64,000 nucleotides of DNA, taken from assembly GCF_018873765.1 (NCBI RefSeq), contig NC_057923.1:59514593-59578592 (forward strand), read 5' to 3'. Under the pieces are notes generated by a model. The model was not told the origin of the DNA. It saw nothing but the letters and a program-made list of their open reading frames with translations, and searched no databases. Source of the stretch: Telopea speciosissima. Its lineage: Eukaryota > Streptophyta > Magnoliopsida > Proteales > Proteaceae. The number at the start of each line of letters is the position of its first letter. Position 1 is the stretch's first letter. The translations under genes and the position numbers were made by a program. Shown here one piece after another: positions 26,067 to 36,903 of this stretch.

Positions 26067-26463
26067 ATTGCTGGACGAAATTAGGGTGTGTGTCCTCTTG
26101 GATGCTAATGATACAGTTCTTTCCTTGAAAGAAATATATGAGAAGGTTGCAGAATGCAAGAATGGATGTTCTTGGGAGAATTTTGGGGCTTACAGACACT
26201 TAAGAGTCCCTTGGATGCATAGTTGGCTGACATGGTGTCCCTTGGACAGCGAAGAGTGTTAAGAGCTTCCCTGATTCTGCTTGCGATGCGATGGAAAGCA
26301 ATGAGATAACAGATAGGAAATCAGCAGACAAACTTTCCATTGGCAACCTGCTTAAAGATTTGGATATTAATGAAGTGAAACTTGATTTTGATGTGTATCT
26401 TCTACAAAACAAGTTTAAAAAGTCTTCTCTTGGTGATCCAAGTTTTACCCTCTGTTTAACCAG
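26067..26463 (+). pseudogene. Exon-like fragments of an unidentified gene
   Basis: Two frames look protein-like. The first (26068-26200) reads LLDEIRVCVLLDANDTVLSL and continues to WENFGAY. The second (about 26240-26462) reads from DAMESNEITDRKSADKLS through LLKDLDINEVKLDFD to LGDPSFTL, ending at CAG before gtaccc, a plausible donor. A possible acceptor (tgcag) ends at 26066. The amino-acid composition is normal and the frames are not low-complexity. I do not recognise the family. It could be the remains of a gene, a captured fragment, or part of a larger gene I cannot assemble. Confidence 0.3.
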
Positions 26464-26980
26464 GTACCCCATAGAATTGGCAGTCTTTAATAGACAATCC
26501 ATCTGTTGTGTCTCTCATCTACCTTGGACCTGTTTTGAAGTATTGATACATCCAATGTTCATCCGAAGTAATGTATCTTGAAACCTCTGTGGATGCTCTC
26601 ATTCCCATTTGTTGCATTATTCTTTTGAGTATTTCCTGGTTTTGAACAACATAGGTTACCAAAGAATTTGTTATATTCTACTTTATGGATAGGACTGTGA
26701 TCATCCTGAATATTTTACTGCTGCACATCAACATAAATGAGCTATGGTTGAGTCTTGTTGCCTTTGATTTCTTATGAATTTTGAATCATTATCTATGGTC
26801 CATTTAGATTGTGTCCATTATCCATTAAGATATGTGCAAAATCCTTGCATCAAATTCTGACATTTCTGAAGTCACATGCTTTATGTTTTTGTATGATGAC
26901 TGGTCAGTTTGAAAAGATCTTTCTCCATTAATTCACCTGCCTTAGTTTTCATATGATAATCTGTCAATTTTTATTGGGTT

Positions 26981-27004
26981 GGGGGGGGGGGGGGGGGTGG
27001 GGGT
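26981..27004 (+). repeat. Poly-G tract
   Basis: An almost pure G run of more than 20 bases. Similar C/G homopolymers recur through the window. Confidence 0.9.
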
Positions 27005-27484
27005 TGAAACCTTTGGACCTGTCTGAGATGATCTGGTGATATCATTTTTGTTGATCCTGCATTTGGGAATTCCAAGAAATTGCTGTTATTTTGATGCAAA
27101 GGAGTTGTGAATATTCATAATTCTAGAGATGAACATGGTTGATTCCTTTTAAAATGGCAAGTCCCAAACCTAAACTGGAGTTCAATGAAGAGCAATCTTT
27201 TAACCTTTTTTTTTTTGTTTTTGTTTTTGTTTTCACTATTGGTGAAAAGAATATCTTTACTCATGGTAATTTGACCATATGATTGGTCTTTGGAAGAGTG
27301 GATGTTATCATTAACTTCCACCGGTATTGTTTAATACCCTCATCCAGTCTTATCAAAGGGTCTGATCCTGTGGATGAAGAGATTCTCTGTGGATTAAGAA
27401 ATTGGGTCCAAAAAAGAAAAAAGAAAGCAATCTCGTTGCTATGAATGGATCTTTTAAGTCTACGTTGGTCGAATTACATGTTCC

Positions 27485-27735
27485 AATCATGGTTTGAGGT
27501 ATCAGTATTGGATTGGCCGGAGCGGTTGATTCGTATCAGTATCAGTATCAGTAGGGATCGATACCGATTCCTGACCGATCCCATGTCAGTACGGGGTAAA
27601 AAAGTTAAAAAAAAACCCAATTTTTAAATGTAGCCAAGGGTAAATCCGATGGGTCGATCCAGATCGATATTGACAGAGACCGAATGCCCGATACATATCC
27701 AATACCTTATCCAATTCCGATTCCCAAATCCTTAA
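27485..27735. mobile_element. Probable MITE rich in GATACCGAT-type motifs
   Basis: It holds repeated gtatcagtatcagtatcag, gatcgataccgattcc and related words, and its two edges are loosely inverted (ggtttgaggtatcagt at the left, aataccttatccaattccg at the right). This resembles the better-defined MITE at 55064-55322 and the sequence at 46850-47100. The borders are approximate. Confidence 0.4.
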
Positions 27736-28307
27736 TTCCAATTGGGTCAAATAAAAGCAAGGACCGTCTGCTCCTGAGTCCTGATTAAGGAAAAAACGGA
27801 TTTTTTTTTTTTTTTTTTAGGTTCTAGATGGTGATTTCAAAGTCAATGACATCCAACAGAAGTTTTCAAGATCAGCAAGTCTAGAGAGTATTTCTACACT
27901 GGCATCCAAGTTTTTACCACGTGAGAGGTGATTGTGGCAATTTTAGCCGTACAATATTTAGGTGATGGTTTGGATTCATCATATGTCAAATTTCATTTGA
28001 CAGAAAATTATTTCGACACCCCTAAACTATGATTATTTTATTATTATTATCAACGTTTCAAACAATTACTTGACACCCCTTACCTGGCGTTAGTCTGTTG
28101 TTAGTATTTAAATGAAAACGTCCAGTTTATCCTTACGAAGTTAAATGACCAACTTACCTTTCTTCTTTTGCCAGCACCACCATCATCCCCACCATTGCCG
28201 CCGTCGATCCCCTTCCACCGCCAGCACCACCACCAACACCACCACCACCGCCGAAACCCATTCAACTCTAGGAACTAATTCAATAAATTCCTATACATAA
28301 TCTGTGT

Positions 28308-28572
28308 AGAAATTGTGAGAAGAAGAAGCAGGAGCTTCTTAGCCACCATGCCCAGCTCCACGTAGCCATGTCTGTGGCCGGGGTCGCCGCTGCTATTGCC
28401 GCACTCATAGCTTCCCAAGCGATGTCTCCATCGGACACCACATCCTTTCCTAATTTACAGAGCTCATCTTCCAAGACATCCACTGCCGTGGCATCTGCAG
28501 CAGCATTGGTGGTTTCTCACTGCATTGAGATTGCCGAGGAAATGGGAGCACCAGATCATCTACAAGTCATTA
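28308..28572 (+). pseudogene. VAN3-binding protein / FORKED-like fragment (arm 1)
   Basis: The plus strand reads QLHVAMSVAGVAAAIAAL, then SKTSTAVASAAALVVSHCIE and IAEEMGAPDHL. This is the alanine-rich start of the auxin-canalisation (DUF828) domain of VAN3-binding/FORKED proteins, which act with ARF-GAPs in vesicle traffic for leaf vein patterning. It follows a plausible acceptor (ctgtgtag, near 28307) and the KKKQEL stretch typical of an exon start. Only about 85 residues remain. There is no PH domain and no start of its own, so it is a captured piece, not a gene. Confidence 0.7.
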
Positions 28573-28949
28573 TGTTCTCAGATGAAATCCCAAGTCGCCA
28601 ACTCCAAACTTGCAAGTAGTGTGCTGAACAGAGGGGGTATACTTAACTTTTTTTTTTTTGTCATTGTGGATGGTCTCCTCTGATATTCTTAAAACAAAAG
28701 AAAGAAAGGAGGAGGAGAAATCGTGAAGTATGGAACGACTTTGTCGTTGACGGTGAAACCACACCTTTCTCTTCTACTGCTGCTTTGGGATTTTTTCTGG
28801 TGACTTCGATTTTTGTTTCTGGTTTTATTTTATTTTTTTATCTTTTCTTTTTCCTCCTCTACTTCTTCCGCCTTCTTCATCTAGCTTTTGAATTGGAACC
28901 CCACACCAGATGCTTCAGCATCTCCATCTGACGGTACCACTGCGTAAAC

Positions 28950-29045
28950 CCCTCTCTCTTCCATCTCCGCCTTGAAACAGTCTCTCTCCCATCTCCTCCC
29001 TGAAACCCTCTCTTACCCATCTCCTCCCCGAAACCCTCTCCTGCC
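28950..29045 (+). repeat. Short tandem repeat, ~27-30 bp unit
   Basis: Three to four copies of a unit like cccatctcctccctgaaacc in the loop between the two FORKED-like arms. Confidence 0.7.
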
Positions 29046-29059
29046 AGCTCCCCTGACAT

Positions 29060-29222
29060 TGTCAAATGACTTGTAGATGATCTGGTGCACCATCATCCAC
29101 GTGTTGGTGACATCGCTTGAGAGGCTGTGAGGGCCGCAATAGCAGCGGCGACCCCGGCCATATACAAATCTGCGTGGAGCTGGGCATTGGGGCTTCGCAG
29201 CTCCTGCTTCTTCTTCTCACAA
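29060..29222 (-). pseudogene. VAN3-binding protein / FORKED-like fragment (arm 2, inverted)
   Basis: The minus strand reads CEKKKQELRSPNAQLHADLY and then MAGVAAAIAALTASQAMSPT. This is the same gene segment as arm 1 in the opposite direction, lacking the middle part. The shared GCACCAGATCATCTACAAGT (28548-28567, and inverted near 29066-29085) shows the arms are true inverted copies. A partial repeat of the GVAAAIAA coding stretch lies just outside at 29225-29262. A transcript crossing both arms would fold into a hairpin. Confidence 0.65.
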
Positions 29223-29828
29223 TGTCTTGGGAGGCTGTGAGGGCGGCAATAGCAGCGGAGGATTCTCAGTGAAGAATTAGGGATTATCATTTAGGATAGG
29301 AAAGGGTAATTCTGTCACTTCACTATCCTTTAAGGGTAGTTTAGGCATTTAAAAAAATTTAACTGATGATATCATCACTACTAACGAACAGGATTTACTT
29401 GAAATTAATGGTAAAATGCAGGGGTGTTCAAATAATTATTTGAAAAGTTAGAGACAATAAGTAATTAGACCATAGTCTAAGAGATGTCTAAGTAATTTTC
29501 TCTAGATTTAATCGTGTATCTTCAATATATGTCAATAGAAATCATGATTCTTAGATACTGAAACTTTCAGTCTTGGTTCAAAGGAAGGTAAGATACTAAG
29601 GCCTCCTTTTTTTATTATCTTATTTCCCAATAGTTTATGGGATTAATTATGTACTAAACTTTGTTGTTCCATGTATTAGGTCTAGTTTAATTGGGTTAGT
29701 CTACTAATCAAATAACATTAAAAGTAGAAGAATGTGTTAGTGCCAAACCTTCCTTGTCATGTACAGATATACTGGTTTGAAAATTATAAATTTCTTGACT
29801 GTCAAGAAACCTATCTATCTATACTACC

Positions 29829-29836
29829 TATAAAAA
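29829..29836 (+). promoter_or_regulatory. TATA box of GST copy 1
   Basis: TATAAAAA, 97 bp upstream of the ATG. Matching boxes lie at the same place in all four copies (33603, 37534, 40489), set in closely similar upstream sequence. Confidence 0.65.
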
Positions 29837-29925
29837 GATTTTAGTGAAAGAGGAACCAAGAGTAAGAAGTTGAACTCTAATTAGTGATTAGAAAAGAGAG
29901 AAATAGACTAGCAGTAATAGCTATA

Positions 29926-31080
29926 ATGGCTGAGGAAGTAAAGGTGATGGGCATGTGGATAAGCCCTTTCAGTCGCAGAGTAGAGTTAGCTCTAAAACTG
30001 AAGGGTGTCTCTTATGAATACATCGAAGAAGATCTAGCTAACAAGAGTCCTTTGCTTCTCAAATATAACCCAATTCATAAGAAGATCCCTGTTCTCCTAC
30101 ACAACGAAAAGATCATCGTCGAATCCACTGTCATACTCGAATACATCGATGAGACATGGGAAGGGTATAGCTTACTGCCTGAAGATCCTTACCAGAGAGC
30201 CATGGATCGTTTCTGGGTTAAGTTCATCGATGAGAAGGTAAGGAAATATATTTAAACTTATCTTTTTCTGTGTTTATATTTGTTCATGAGTTAATCTGGT
30301 TTATGTATATGGCTAATTAAATGAGTTTGTCTAGGACTATTAGATTGTTAATCTTATATTAAATTTTGTAGACTATTAGATTGCTTCCACATTAACCAAA
30401 GACATGGACACACTTGAGACCCCACACTTCTTGATCTTTGGGGAAGCCCAATACTTTGTTATCCCCATTAAAATTTGAATGTCTAGTAATACAGAGAGAT
30501 CACTGGATTGGAATCCCAATTGGATTCTGGTCTGATGGTTCTATCTTGATCAATTTCCAAATGGGCTTTGTTTAAACCAAAAGGCCAGTATCTTTATGTC
30601 CGATGGTTCTCTCTTAATATGTTTCCAAATGGGTTTTGTTTCAGTCAAAAGGTGAGTATCATTATTTTGCAGTCTCTGGTAAAGCTTAGTTAAACTTCTT
30701 GTCTGTATTGTTGGACTGCAGTGTGGAATGCTTGCTGGAGTGAAGGGAAGGAGCAAGAGAAAGCCGTGGAAGAGGCATGGGAGAACCTAAGGACACTAGA
30801 AAATGAGCTCCAGGGGAAGAAGTTCTTCGGAGGAGAGACTATTGGACTTGTAGACATTGTAGCTAACTTGATACCTTCTGGGATTGGAATATTTGAGGAA
30901 GTAGTAGGCATAAAATTGCTAGATGAAGAGAAATTACCCATTTTATGCAGATGGATTGAACAGTTTCTCAGTTGTGATGTTGTCAAGGAATGCTTGCCTC
31001 CCCGAGATGAATTAGTTGAATTTGTTCAAGCTCGCAAGGAAGCAATCGCTGCGTCCAAATCCATGGTTTATAAATTATAA
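29926..31080 (+). CDS. Tau-class glutathione S-transferase, copy 1, intron acceptor lost
   Basis: Exon 1 is 29926-30237 (104 residues) and ends VKFIDEK before gtaagg. The N-terminal thioredoxin-like domain has the catalytic serine (S13 in WISPFSRR) and the glutathione-binding ES pair (E66-S67, VESTVILEY). The C-terminal helical domain is in a second frame ending at 31080 ([12 protein letters not shown], then [13 protein letters not shown]). In copies 2-4 the second exon starts after tgcag or cagcag, just before a TGT codon. Here the matching bases are tgtat (30704-30708), so the AG is missing. The next AG (30720-30721) would shift the frame and reach a stop after 22 codons. Unless a non-canonical site is used, this copy makes no full enzyme. 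The start follows the conserved MAEEV; the frame upstream has no ATG of its own. Family role: conjugation of glutathione to electrophiles and herbicides in the cytosol. Confidence 0.85.
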
Positions 31081-31277
31081 GTGACTGATGTGTTATTATC
31101 ATTGGTAGTGAACTTGTTACTGAAACATAATTATCCAAAGTACTTCTTGTCTTTGTTTTCTGTTTTTTGTATTTCGATGTGTAGCCTCATTAGCAGCTAG
31201 CAGTGAGTTGTATAAGGGGACAGGTTTCTTAGATGAGGGGGAAAAGATTGAAGTGAATGTGGGCACAGGCTATTGAC

Positions 31278-31297
31278 ACCCCCCCCCCCCCCCCCAC
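31278..31297 (+). repeat. Poly-C tract downstream of GST copy 1
   Basis: A C run following ctattgaca. The same context downstream of copy 2 (about 34999) has a short C run, and downstream of copy 3 (about 38919) a long one. It is thus a length-variable homopolymer inherited with the duplicated unit. Confidence 0.85.
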
Positions 31298-31639
31298 CCC
31301 AGGTGCCAAGAAGATTTCCTCTTTAAATAAAACACAATCTCTATTGAATGGTAGGTTGCTGCTAAACAAGGGTTGCATCATGAGGAACACAGGAACATTT
31401 GGAACAAATTGGGCCAATGCAATTATGTGACATAATACCATTGGAAAGGTTTAAAAAAGATCGATTTGTCAAGTCTCAAACCTAGCCCAATTAGTAAATC
31501 ACTTTCTCATTTTATATCTGCCTTAAGGCCTAAAATTCAAACCTTGGGAAGCAACTACTTCACATTACATATCATTCACATTCACATAATATTCTATTCT
31601 GATTGTTCATCAAAAAATATTCTATTCTGATTTATACTA

Positions 31640-31750
31640 GTTGGTCAAATGCTCACTTGTTGAACGCTTGGTCACAGGTTCAAGTCTTGGAAACAGCCTC
31701 TCTGAAAACAGGGGTAAGGTTGCGTACATTTTACCTTCCCCAGACCCTGC
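31640..31750 (+). mobile_element. Au-like SINE fragment
   Basis: It contains the Au SINE-type block: cacaggttcaagtcttggaa, then acagcctctctgaaaacagg, then ggtaaggttgcgtacatttt and ccttccccagaccctgct. The 5' A-box part is poorly kept and the 3' tail is cut short. It lies between GST copies 1 and 2. Confidence 0.6.
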
Positions 31751-31755
31751 TAAAC

Positions 31756-33355
31756 GCTGCAGATAGGAATGATGAATACCCATGAAGTGTTGAAATCATA
31801 ATGCCTCAAACTTGCATTCATCTCATAATATTTGTCCACTTCTTGACACATCCCAGAAAATTAAAAATCATCAAAAGGTATGGTAACCTCTTAAAAAATC
31901 TCCATGAAGGAATTGCAGTGCGGTTCTTCTTGTTATTTTTCAAAGTTGCAATCACTTCTTGGCAAATCCCAGAAAATTAAAAATTATTAAAAGGTAGTGT
32001 AAGCTTTTCGAGAAAAACCGCATGCATCAATAACAATTGATAAATTAACCAGCAAAAAATATCAACGGTCTGTCATAATTCAAGTCTCCTTCATGACTTG
32101 AAAAACAAATTGAATATCTACAACCCTTGCATGAATAGCTTACTTTGTTGGGAGTCATTATACATATTTTGGTTGTGTGGACTATTCTGTCAGTTTCTTG
32201 GGTTTCTAATATTTTTGGCCACTTGGGTGTCATGTCTAGATCCTATTAGCTGACATACACCCAAGTCATATATATACCTATTGCATTGGTTAGAATTACA
32301 AAATCATGGAGGATGGCCCACTGTCATAGTGCCCCCTCATTATCTATACTCTAAATTTATCTAGATAGAGATAAATATAAACAATCGTGTGATAAAGAAC
32401 TAGACAATGTCATGTCGGCGTATGCGAGGCCATATCACAAAACCTCTATACTTACCTTTAATAGGAGGTCATGGATTTGTCTACTAACCTAAACCAATCC
32501 AAATCATACATGTATTATAATCAAAGTGGGATAATGATTAACTCTCACGTCATTACATGGACTACAAAAACAATTAATCATCATTAATTAATTAACGTGA
32601 TTATGGGTTGACATCATTTTAATAGAACTGATAATTCTCCTCCCATTAAAATAAAATATTTTAATAAACTTTCTATGAATCATGGGCGCATCATAATGCC
32701 ATGGATGTCACAAATCGTGTGCACATGTTTCATCTCGATCATCTCCAAAGTTGGTGATCAACATCTCCATTTACATACTTTGAATGCCACATGCAGATCA
32801 TCATCAACATGCCCTGGGAGATCATATCTTCGCTAAAAATTACATTGGAAACCTAAAAAATTTTCTATAAATTTTCCTTTCTAATAAAAAGAAACCCCGA
32901 TGGAGAAATCAACCTACCATTTGGGTTACCCATGAGGCCATGAGGGGAGTACATTTATTTATAAAAAGAAAAAGGAGGAGAGAGAGAAAGATAGAGAAGC
33001 ATCACATCCACCCATAATCCATTAAAATAACTAATGTCAATCTAGCCATCCATTTTATTAGAAAGTCAATCCCATAATCACCAGCCTTTGCAAGTATTAG
33101 TTTCAACAAGTATGGTTATCACAATCAATTAACCATTAATTGAGCCATAAGGAATCGTATGATATAATATTTAAATTAAGTAAACAATATCACATCTCAT
33201 GTGATCAAGTCTCCACATAAATAATAAATCAGGTCAACATCACATGTTACCATAAAACCTAAATCCCACATCATTAAAACACTTTTAATTTTTAATCAAA
33301 GGTGGGTGAAGAGACAACAACCTTTGTTTTGTTTTTTGCAGGGAATCTGCACTGA
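31756..33355. other. Spacer between GST copies 1 and 2
   Basis: No gene. A sequence like cacttcttgacacatcccag followed by aaaattaaaaatcatcaaaagg occurs twice (about 31838-31885 and 31945-32000) and again near 39528-39570, so it belongs to the duplicated GST flank. The rest is AT-rich and matches nothing I recognise. Confidence 0.5.
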
Positions 33356-33602
33356 ATGCGGGGCACCTTAGTTTATGGGATTAATTTATGTACTAAACTT
33401 TGTTGTTCCATGTATTAGGTCTTGTTTAATTGGGTTAGTCTACTAATCAAATAACATTAAAAGTAGAAGAATGTGCTTGTGCCAAACCTTAATTCCTTGT
33501 CATGTACAAATGTAAATTTTTATTTTTTTTTGGGATAGAGATTTACTTGTTTGAAAATTATAAAATTCTTGGTTGTCAAGAAACCTATCTATCTATAGTA
33601 TC

Positions 33603-33610
33603 TATAAAAA
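33603..33610 (+). promoter_or_regulatory. TATA box of GST copy 2
   Basis: TATAAAAA, 98 bp upstream of the ATG at 33701. Confidence 0.6.
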
Positions 33611-33700
33611 GATCTTAGTGGAAGAAAAAACCAAGAGTAAGAAGTTGAACTCTAATTAGTGATTAGAAAAGAGAGAAAAAGAGTAGCAGCTATAGCTATA

Positions 33701-34820
33701 ATGGCTGAGGAAGTACATGTGATGGGCATGTGGATAAGCCCTTTCAGTCGCAGAGTAGAATTAGCTCTAAAACTGAAGGGTGTCTCTTATGAATACATTG
33801 AAGAAGATCTAGCTAACAAGAGTCCTTTGCTTCTCAAATATAACCCAATTCATAAGAAAATCCCTGTTCTCCTACACAACGAAAAGATCATCATCGAATC
33901 CACTGTCATACTCGAATACATTGTTGAGACATGGAAGGGCTATAGCTTATTGCCTGAAGATCCTTACCAGAGAGCCATGGCTCGTTTCTGGGTTAAGTTC
34001 ATAGATGAGAAGGTAAGGAAATACATTTAAACTTATCTATTTCTGTGTTTATATTTGTTCATGAGTTAATCTGGTTTATGTATTTGCTAATTAAATGAGT
34101 TTGTCTAGGACAATTAGAATGTTAATCTTCTATTAAATTTTGTAGACTATTAGATTGCTTCCACATTAGCCAAATATTTGAGCAAGTCCAATACTTTGTA
34201 TCCCCATTAAAATTCAAATGTCTAGTAATACAGAGATCACTGGATTAATGGAATGCCAATTGGATTCAGGTCTTATGGCTCACTTTTGATCAGTTTCCAA
34301 ATGGGTCTTGTTTAAACCAAAAGGCCAGTATCATTATATCTGATGGTTCTCTCTTAATTTGTTTTCAAATGGGTTTTGTTTCAGTCAAAAGGTGAGTATC
34401 ATTATTTTGCATTCTCTGGTAATTCTAAGTTAGTAAAACTTCTTTTGTCTGCAGTGTGAACCTGCAATGTGGATTGCTTGCTGGAGTGAAGGGAAGGAGC
34501 AAGAGAAAGCCATGGAAGAGGCATGGGAGCACCTAAGGAAATTGGAAAATGAGCTCAAGGGGAAGAAGTTCTTCGGAGGAGAGACTATTGGATTTGTAGA
34601 CATTGCAGCTAACTTAATAGCTTTTTGGTTTGGAATATTTGAGGAAGTAGTAGGCATAAAATTGGTAGATGAAGAGAAATTACCCATTTTATGCAGATGG
34701 ATTGAACAGTTTCTCAGTTGTGATGTTGTCAAGGAATGCTTGCCTCCCAGAGATGAATTGCTCTTGTTCTTTCAAGCTCGCAAGGAAGCTATTATTGCAT
34801 CCAAATCCATGGTTCATTAA
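33701..34820 (+). CDS. Tau-class glutathione S-transferase, copy 2
   Basis: Two exons, 33701-34012 and 34455-34820, joined at gtaagg...tgcag in phase 0, give 225 residues, the usual tau-class length. S13 (WISPFSRR) and E66-S67 (IESTVILEY) are present, so glutathione activation should be possible. The C-terminal domain starts [13 protein letters not shown]. It differs from copy 1 and copy 3 at scattered sites, such as HVMGMW in place of KVMGMW and VETWKG in place of DETWEG. The protein ends KSMVH, two residues shorter than copies 1, 3 and 4. A TATA box lies at 33603. It probably acts in the cytosol as a dimer and may be stress- or auxin-induced, as the family is; the sequence alone does not show this. 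Confidence 0.93.
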
Positions 34821-35104
34821 ATATATGTGACTGGCACTAAAACATAAATCATCCCAAGTACTTCTTGCATTTGTTTTCTCTGTTTTTCGTATTTCGATGT
34901 GTAGCTTCATCAGCAGGTAGTGAGTTGCATTAGGGGACAGGTTTCTTAGATGAGGGGGAAAAGATTGAAGTGAATATGGGTTTACACAGACTATTGACAC
35001 CCCCCCTGAGGTGCCAAGAAGTTTTCCTCTTTATATAAAAACACAATCTTTATTTACTGGTAGGTTGCTGCTAATCAAGGGTTCCATCATGCAGAAAATC
35101 TCCT

Positions 35105-35450
35105 GTTGAGGTAGAGTCTATTTACAATGAAAGAGGGTGGGCAAGGCCACCAAGTTCTAGACAAAAAAGATAAATCTTGAAGCACCTGTGGCTATGACAT
35201 GAGCCTCCATATTTAGACTTTAGGGAGTTCTAGGAATGAAATTAAACAAAACTTGAGAGAAGCATGAAGATAAGCGGTGAATGTCATCCACAATAGAGTG
35301 CGCTGCCCAGTCAAGAGATGAGGGAGATCCATTCAAGTTTCCAATAAGCCCCTCAGATTGCCACATGATGGAACTCTAGAGAAAGGGTAAGAAGCATGGC
35401 GTCCCTGATTCCTTGAGCCACAGTGTGCTCTTTGTGGTTTCGATATAAAG
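35105..35450 (-). mobile_element. LINE fragment, C-terminal half of RNase H-like domain
   Basis: On the minus strand, across frame shifts, I read GIRDAMLLTLSLEFHHVAI, then SLDWAAHSIVDDIHRLSSCF and VLFNFIPRT, then EAHVIATGASRF. This matches the end of the RNase H-like domain of plant L1 LINEs (AEALAL...LDW...DI..L...F..VSFSFVPR..N..AH.LA). It is decayed. It sits next to an oppositely oriented LINE-like piece (35620-36158). Confidence 0.6.
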
Positions 35451-35619
35451 TCGATTTGGCATCTCTTCTTCTCCTGTGAATGATCTAAATGAATTTGGGT
35501 TATTGGTCCTTTGGGATTGCAAGTGGAATGCATCTCTCAATCCTCACTAGTCAATTTCTGTGTCTCCTTCCTCTCAAATGGATCCCTTAATAAACTTATG
35601 TCAATTTGCCTCTTCTCAA

Positions 35620-36158
35620 TGATTTTCTTAGCTTGTTATTTTATTTGGGATACTTGGAACAAGGTTATTTGAGAAAAATGATCCTCAACTAGTACTTAAG
35701 CAGGTTTTTCATTGGTTGTGTGATCTAAACATGGCCCCCAACTTGTTTCCTCTTTGAATGTTGATTTTTCCGCTTCTATTATATCATCTGATATTTGCTT
35801 ATCCAACCTTTCCTTTCCTTATTATGACTACTATATCTTGATCTGCGCAGGAGCCGAACCCAAACTTAGTATCCCATGGGCTTTTTGCATTTTGTTTCAA
35901 GGAAATATTGTGACAATAGCTGCAGGTTTTGAAGTTTTGCGAAGTAAGGTGGAAGTAGAGATAGCTGGTATTCTATCATGAACCAGTCAAGCTATTTTTG
36001 GTCTGACAATGCTACATTATCCTGATGACCCACTGGTTTTAATTATGCAGCATTTAGCACTATGCACTCTCCTTGGGAATCAATCGCTTTGTATTAGAAA
36101 CCCCAATGTAAATTTCCTGGATTAATATAAGTGTTCTTTTATCACCTAAAAAGAAAAA
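35620..36158 (+). mobile_element. LINE-like 3' fragment with A-rich end
   Basis: On the plus strand I read FIWDTWNKVIFEKNDPQLVL and later WAFCILFQGNIVTIAAGFEV, both typical of the zf-RVT to RNase H part of plant LINEs. The right end is A-rich (cctaaaaagaaaaag) and joins the sequence agtcaatgacatccaacag. That sequence also occurs at 27840 without the LINE, so the junction is visible by comparison with the paralogous flank. Stops are frequent. Confidence 0.5.
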
Positions 36159-36366
36159 GTCAATGACATCCAACAGAAATTTTCTAGATCAGCAAGTCTA
36201 GAGAGTATTTCTAGATGGGCATTCAAGTTTTTACCACGTGAGAAGGGATGTGGCAATTTTGACATTACAGATATCTAGGTCATGGTTTGGATTGGCCACA
36301 TGTCAAATTTCAAACTCAGATTTAATCATTTACCTTCTATTATGACATTTCTTTTCATTTATGTCT

Positions 36367-36903
36367 ATAGTTGTCATGGCGTCTACCCGAACCAAGGTAT
36401 TGGATAGGGTCCAAAATCAAGGCGACACCAATAAGTAGGCCTGTAAATGGATCGTATTTGGCTCGGATACGAATCGGATGTAATCGGATTCGGAAATTTT
36501 CTAGTCGAATACGGATACCTCTAAACGGATTCGGATGCGGATCGAATTCGGATTTTTGACCATCCGTTTACACCTCTGCCTTGTATAACCCAAACCTTCC
36601 TCCTCCTAGTGGAGACAATTCACTCTCAATTCGTAGTTTTAGATCATGATTCTCTTCTCCTCATATTCTAGAACCTGTTGAATCTTCAAAAACCCTTAAG
36701 ATCGTTATTTACTTAATTTTTTATAATTAAGTATTCGGATTCGGATTTTTATCGGAGTATTCGGATTTTTGTTTGGATATCTCTAATCGACTATGGATGC
36801 TCCTAAATGGATACGGATGCGGATCAAATTCGGATTCTCGGTTATCCATTTACAGCCCTACCAATAAGGTGCCTGGACGCTTAGGCGACGCCTTGACAAT
36901 TAT
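36367..36903. mobile_element. MITE (outer), interrupted by a hAT-like MITE
   Basis: Inverted ends are ATAGTTGTCATGGCGTC at the left and GACGCCTTGACAATTAT at the right. The middle is occupied by a 425 bp second element (36436-36860). An uninterrupted relative (about 46898-46985) reads gttgtcatagcatctaggtg and ends ggcaccttgacaattatg. Confidence 0.65.
36436..36860. mobile_element. hAT-type non-autonomous element, 425 bp, 8 bp target duplication
   Basis: The ends TAGGCCTGTAAATGGAT and ATCCATTTACAGCCCTA are inverted repeats of hAT style. CCAATAAG flanks both sides exactly (36428-36435 and 36861-36868), the 8 bp duplication expected of hAT elements. The interior is made of repeated cggattcggat words and has no transposase. 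It inserted into the older MITE at 36367-36903. Confidence 0.85.

Larger units (their letters stand above)
28002..29501. mobile_element. 1.5 kb inverted-repeat element carrying host gene fragments (Pack-MULE-like)
   Basis: The ends match as imperfect terminal inverted repeats of about 130-150 bp: AGAAAATTATTTCGACACCCCT at 28002 against the reverse complement of sequence ending at 29501 (AGAAAATTACTTAGACATCT). Further inside both ends share a second block (AATTACTTGACACCCCTTAC and AATTATTTGAACACCCCTGC). It has no transposase. It carries two opposed fragments of a VAN3-binding/FORKED-type gene (28308-28572 + and 29060-29222 -). The flanks belong to a sequence repeated near 36300 and 39780 without the element, so two paralogous empty sites exist in this window. 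Long TIRs with captured gene pieces fit a Pack-MULE, but I found no clean 9 bp target duplication. Confidence 0.6.
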
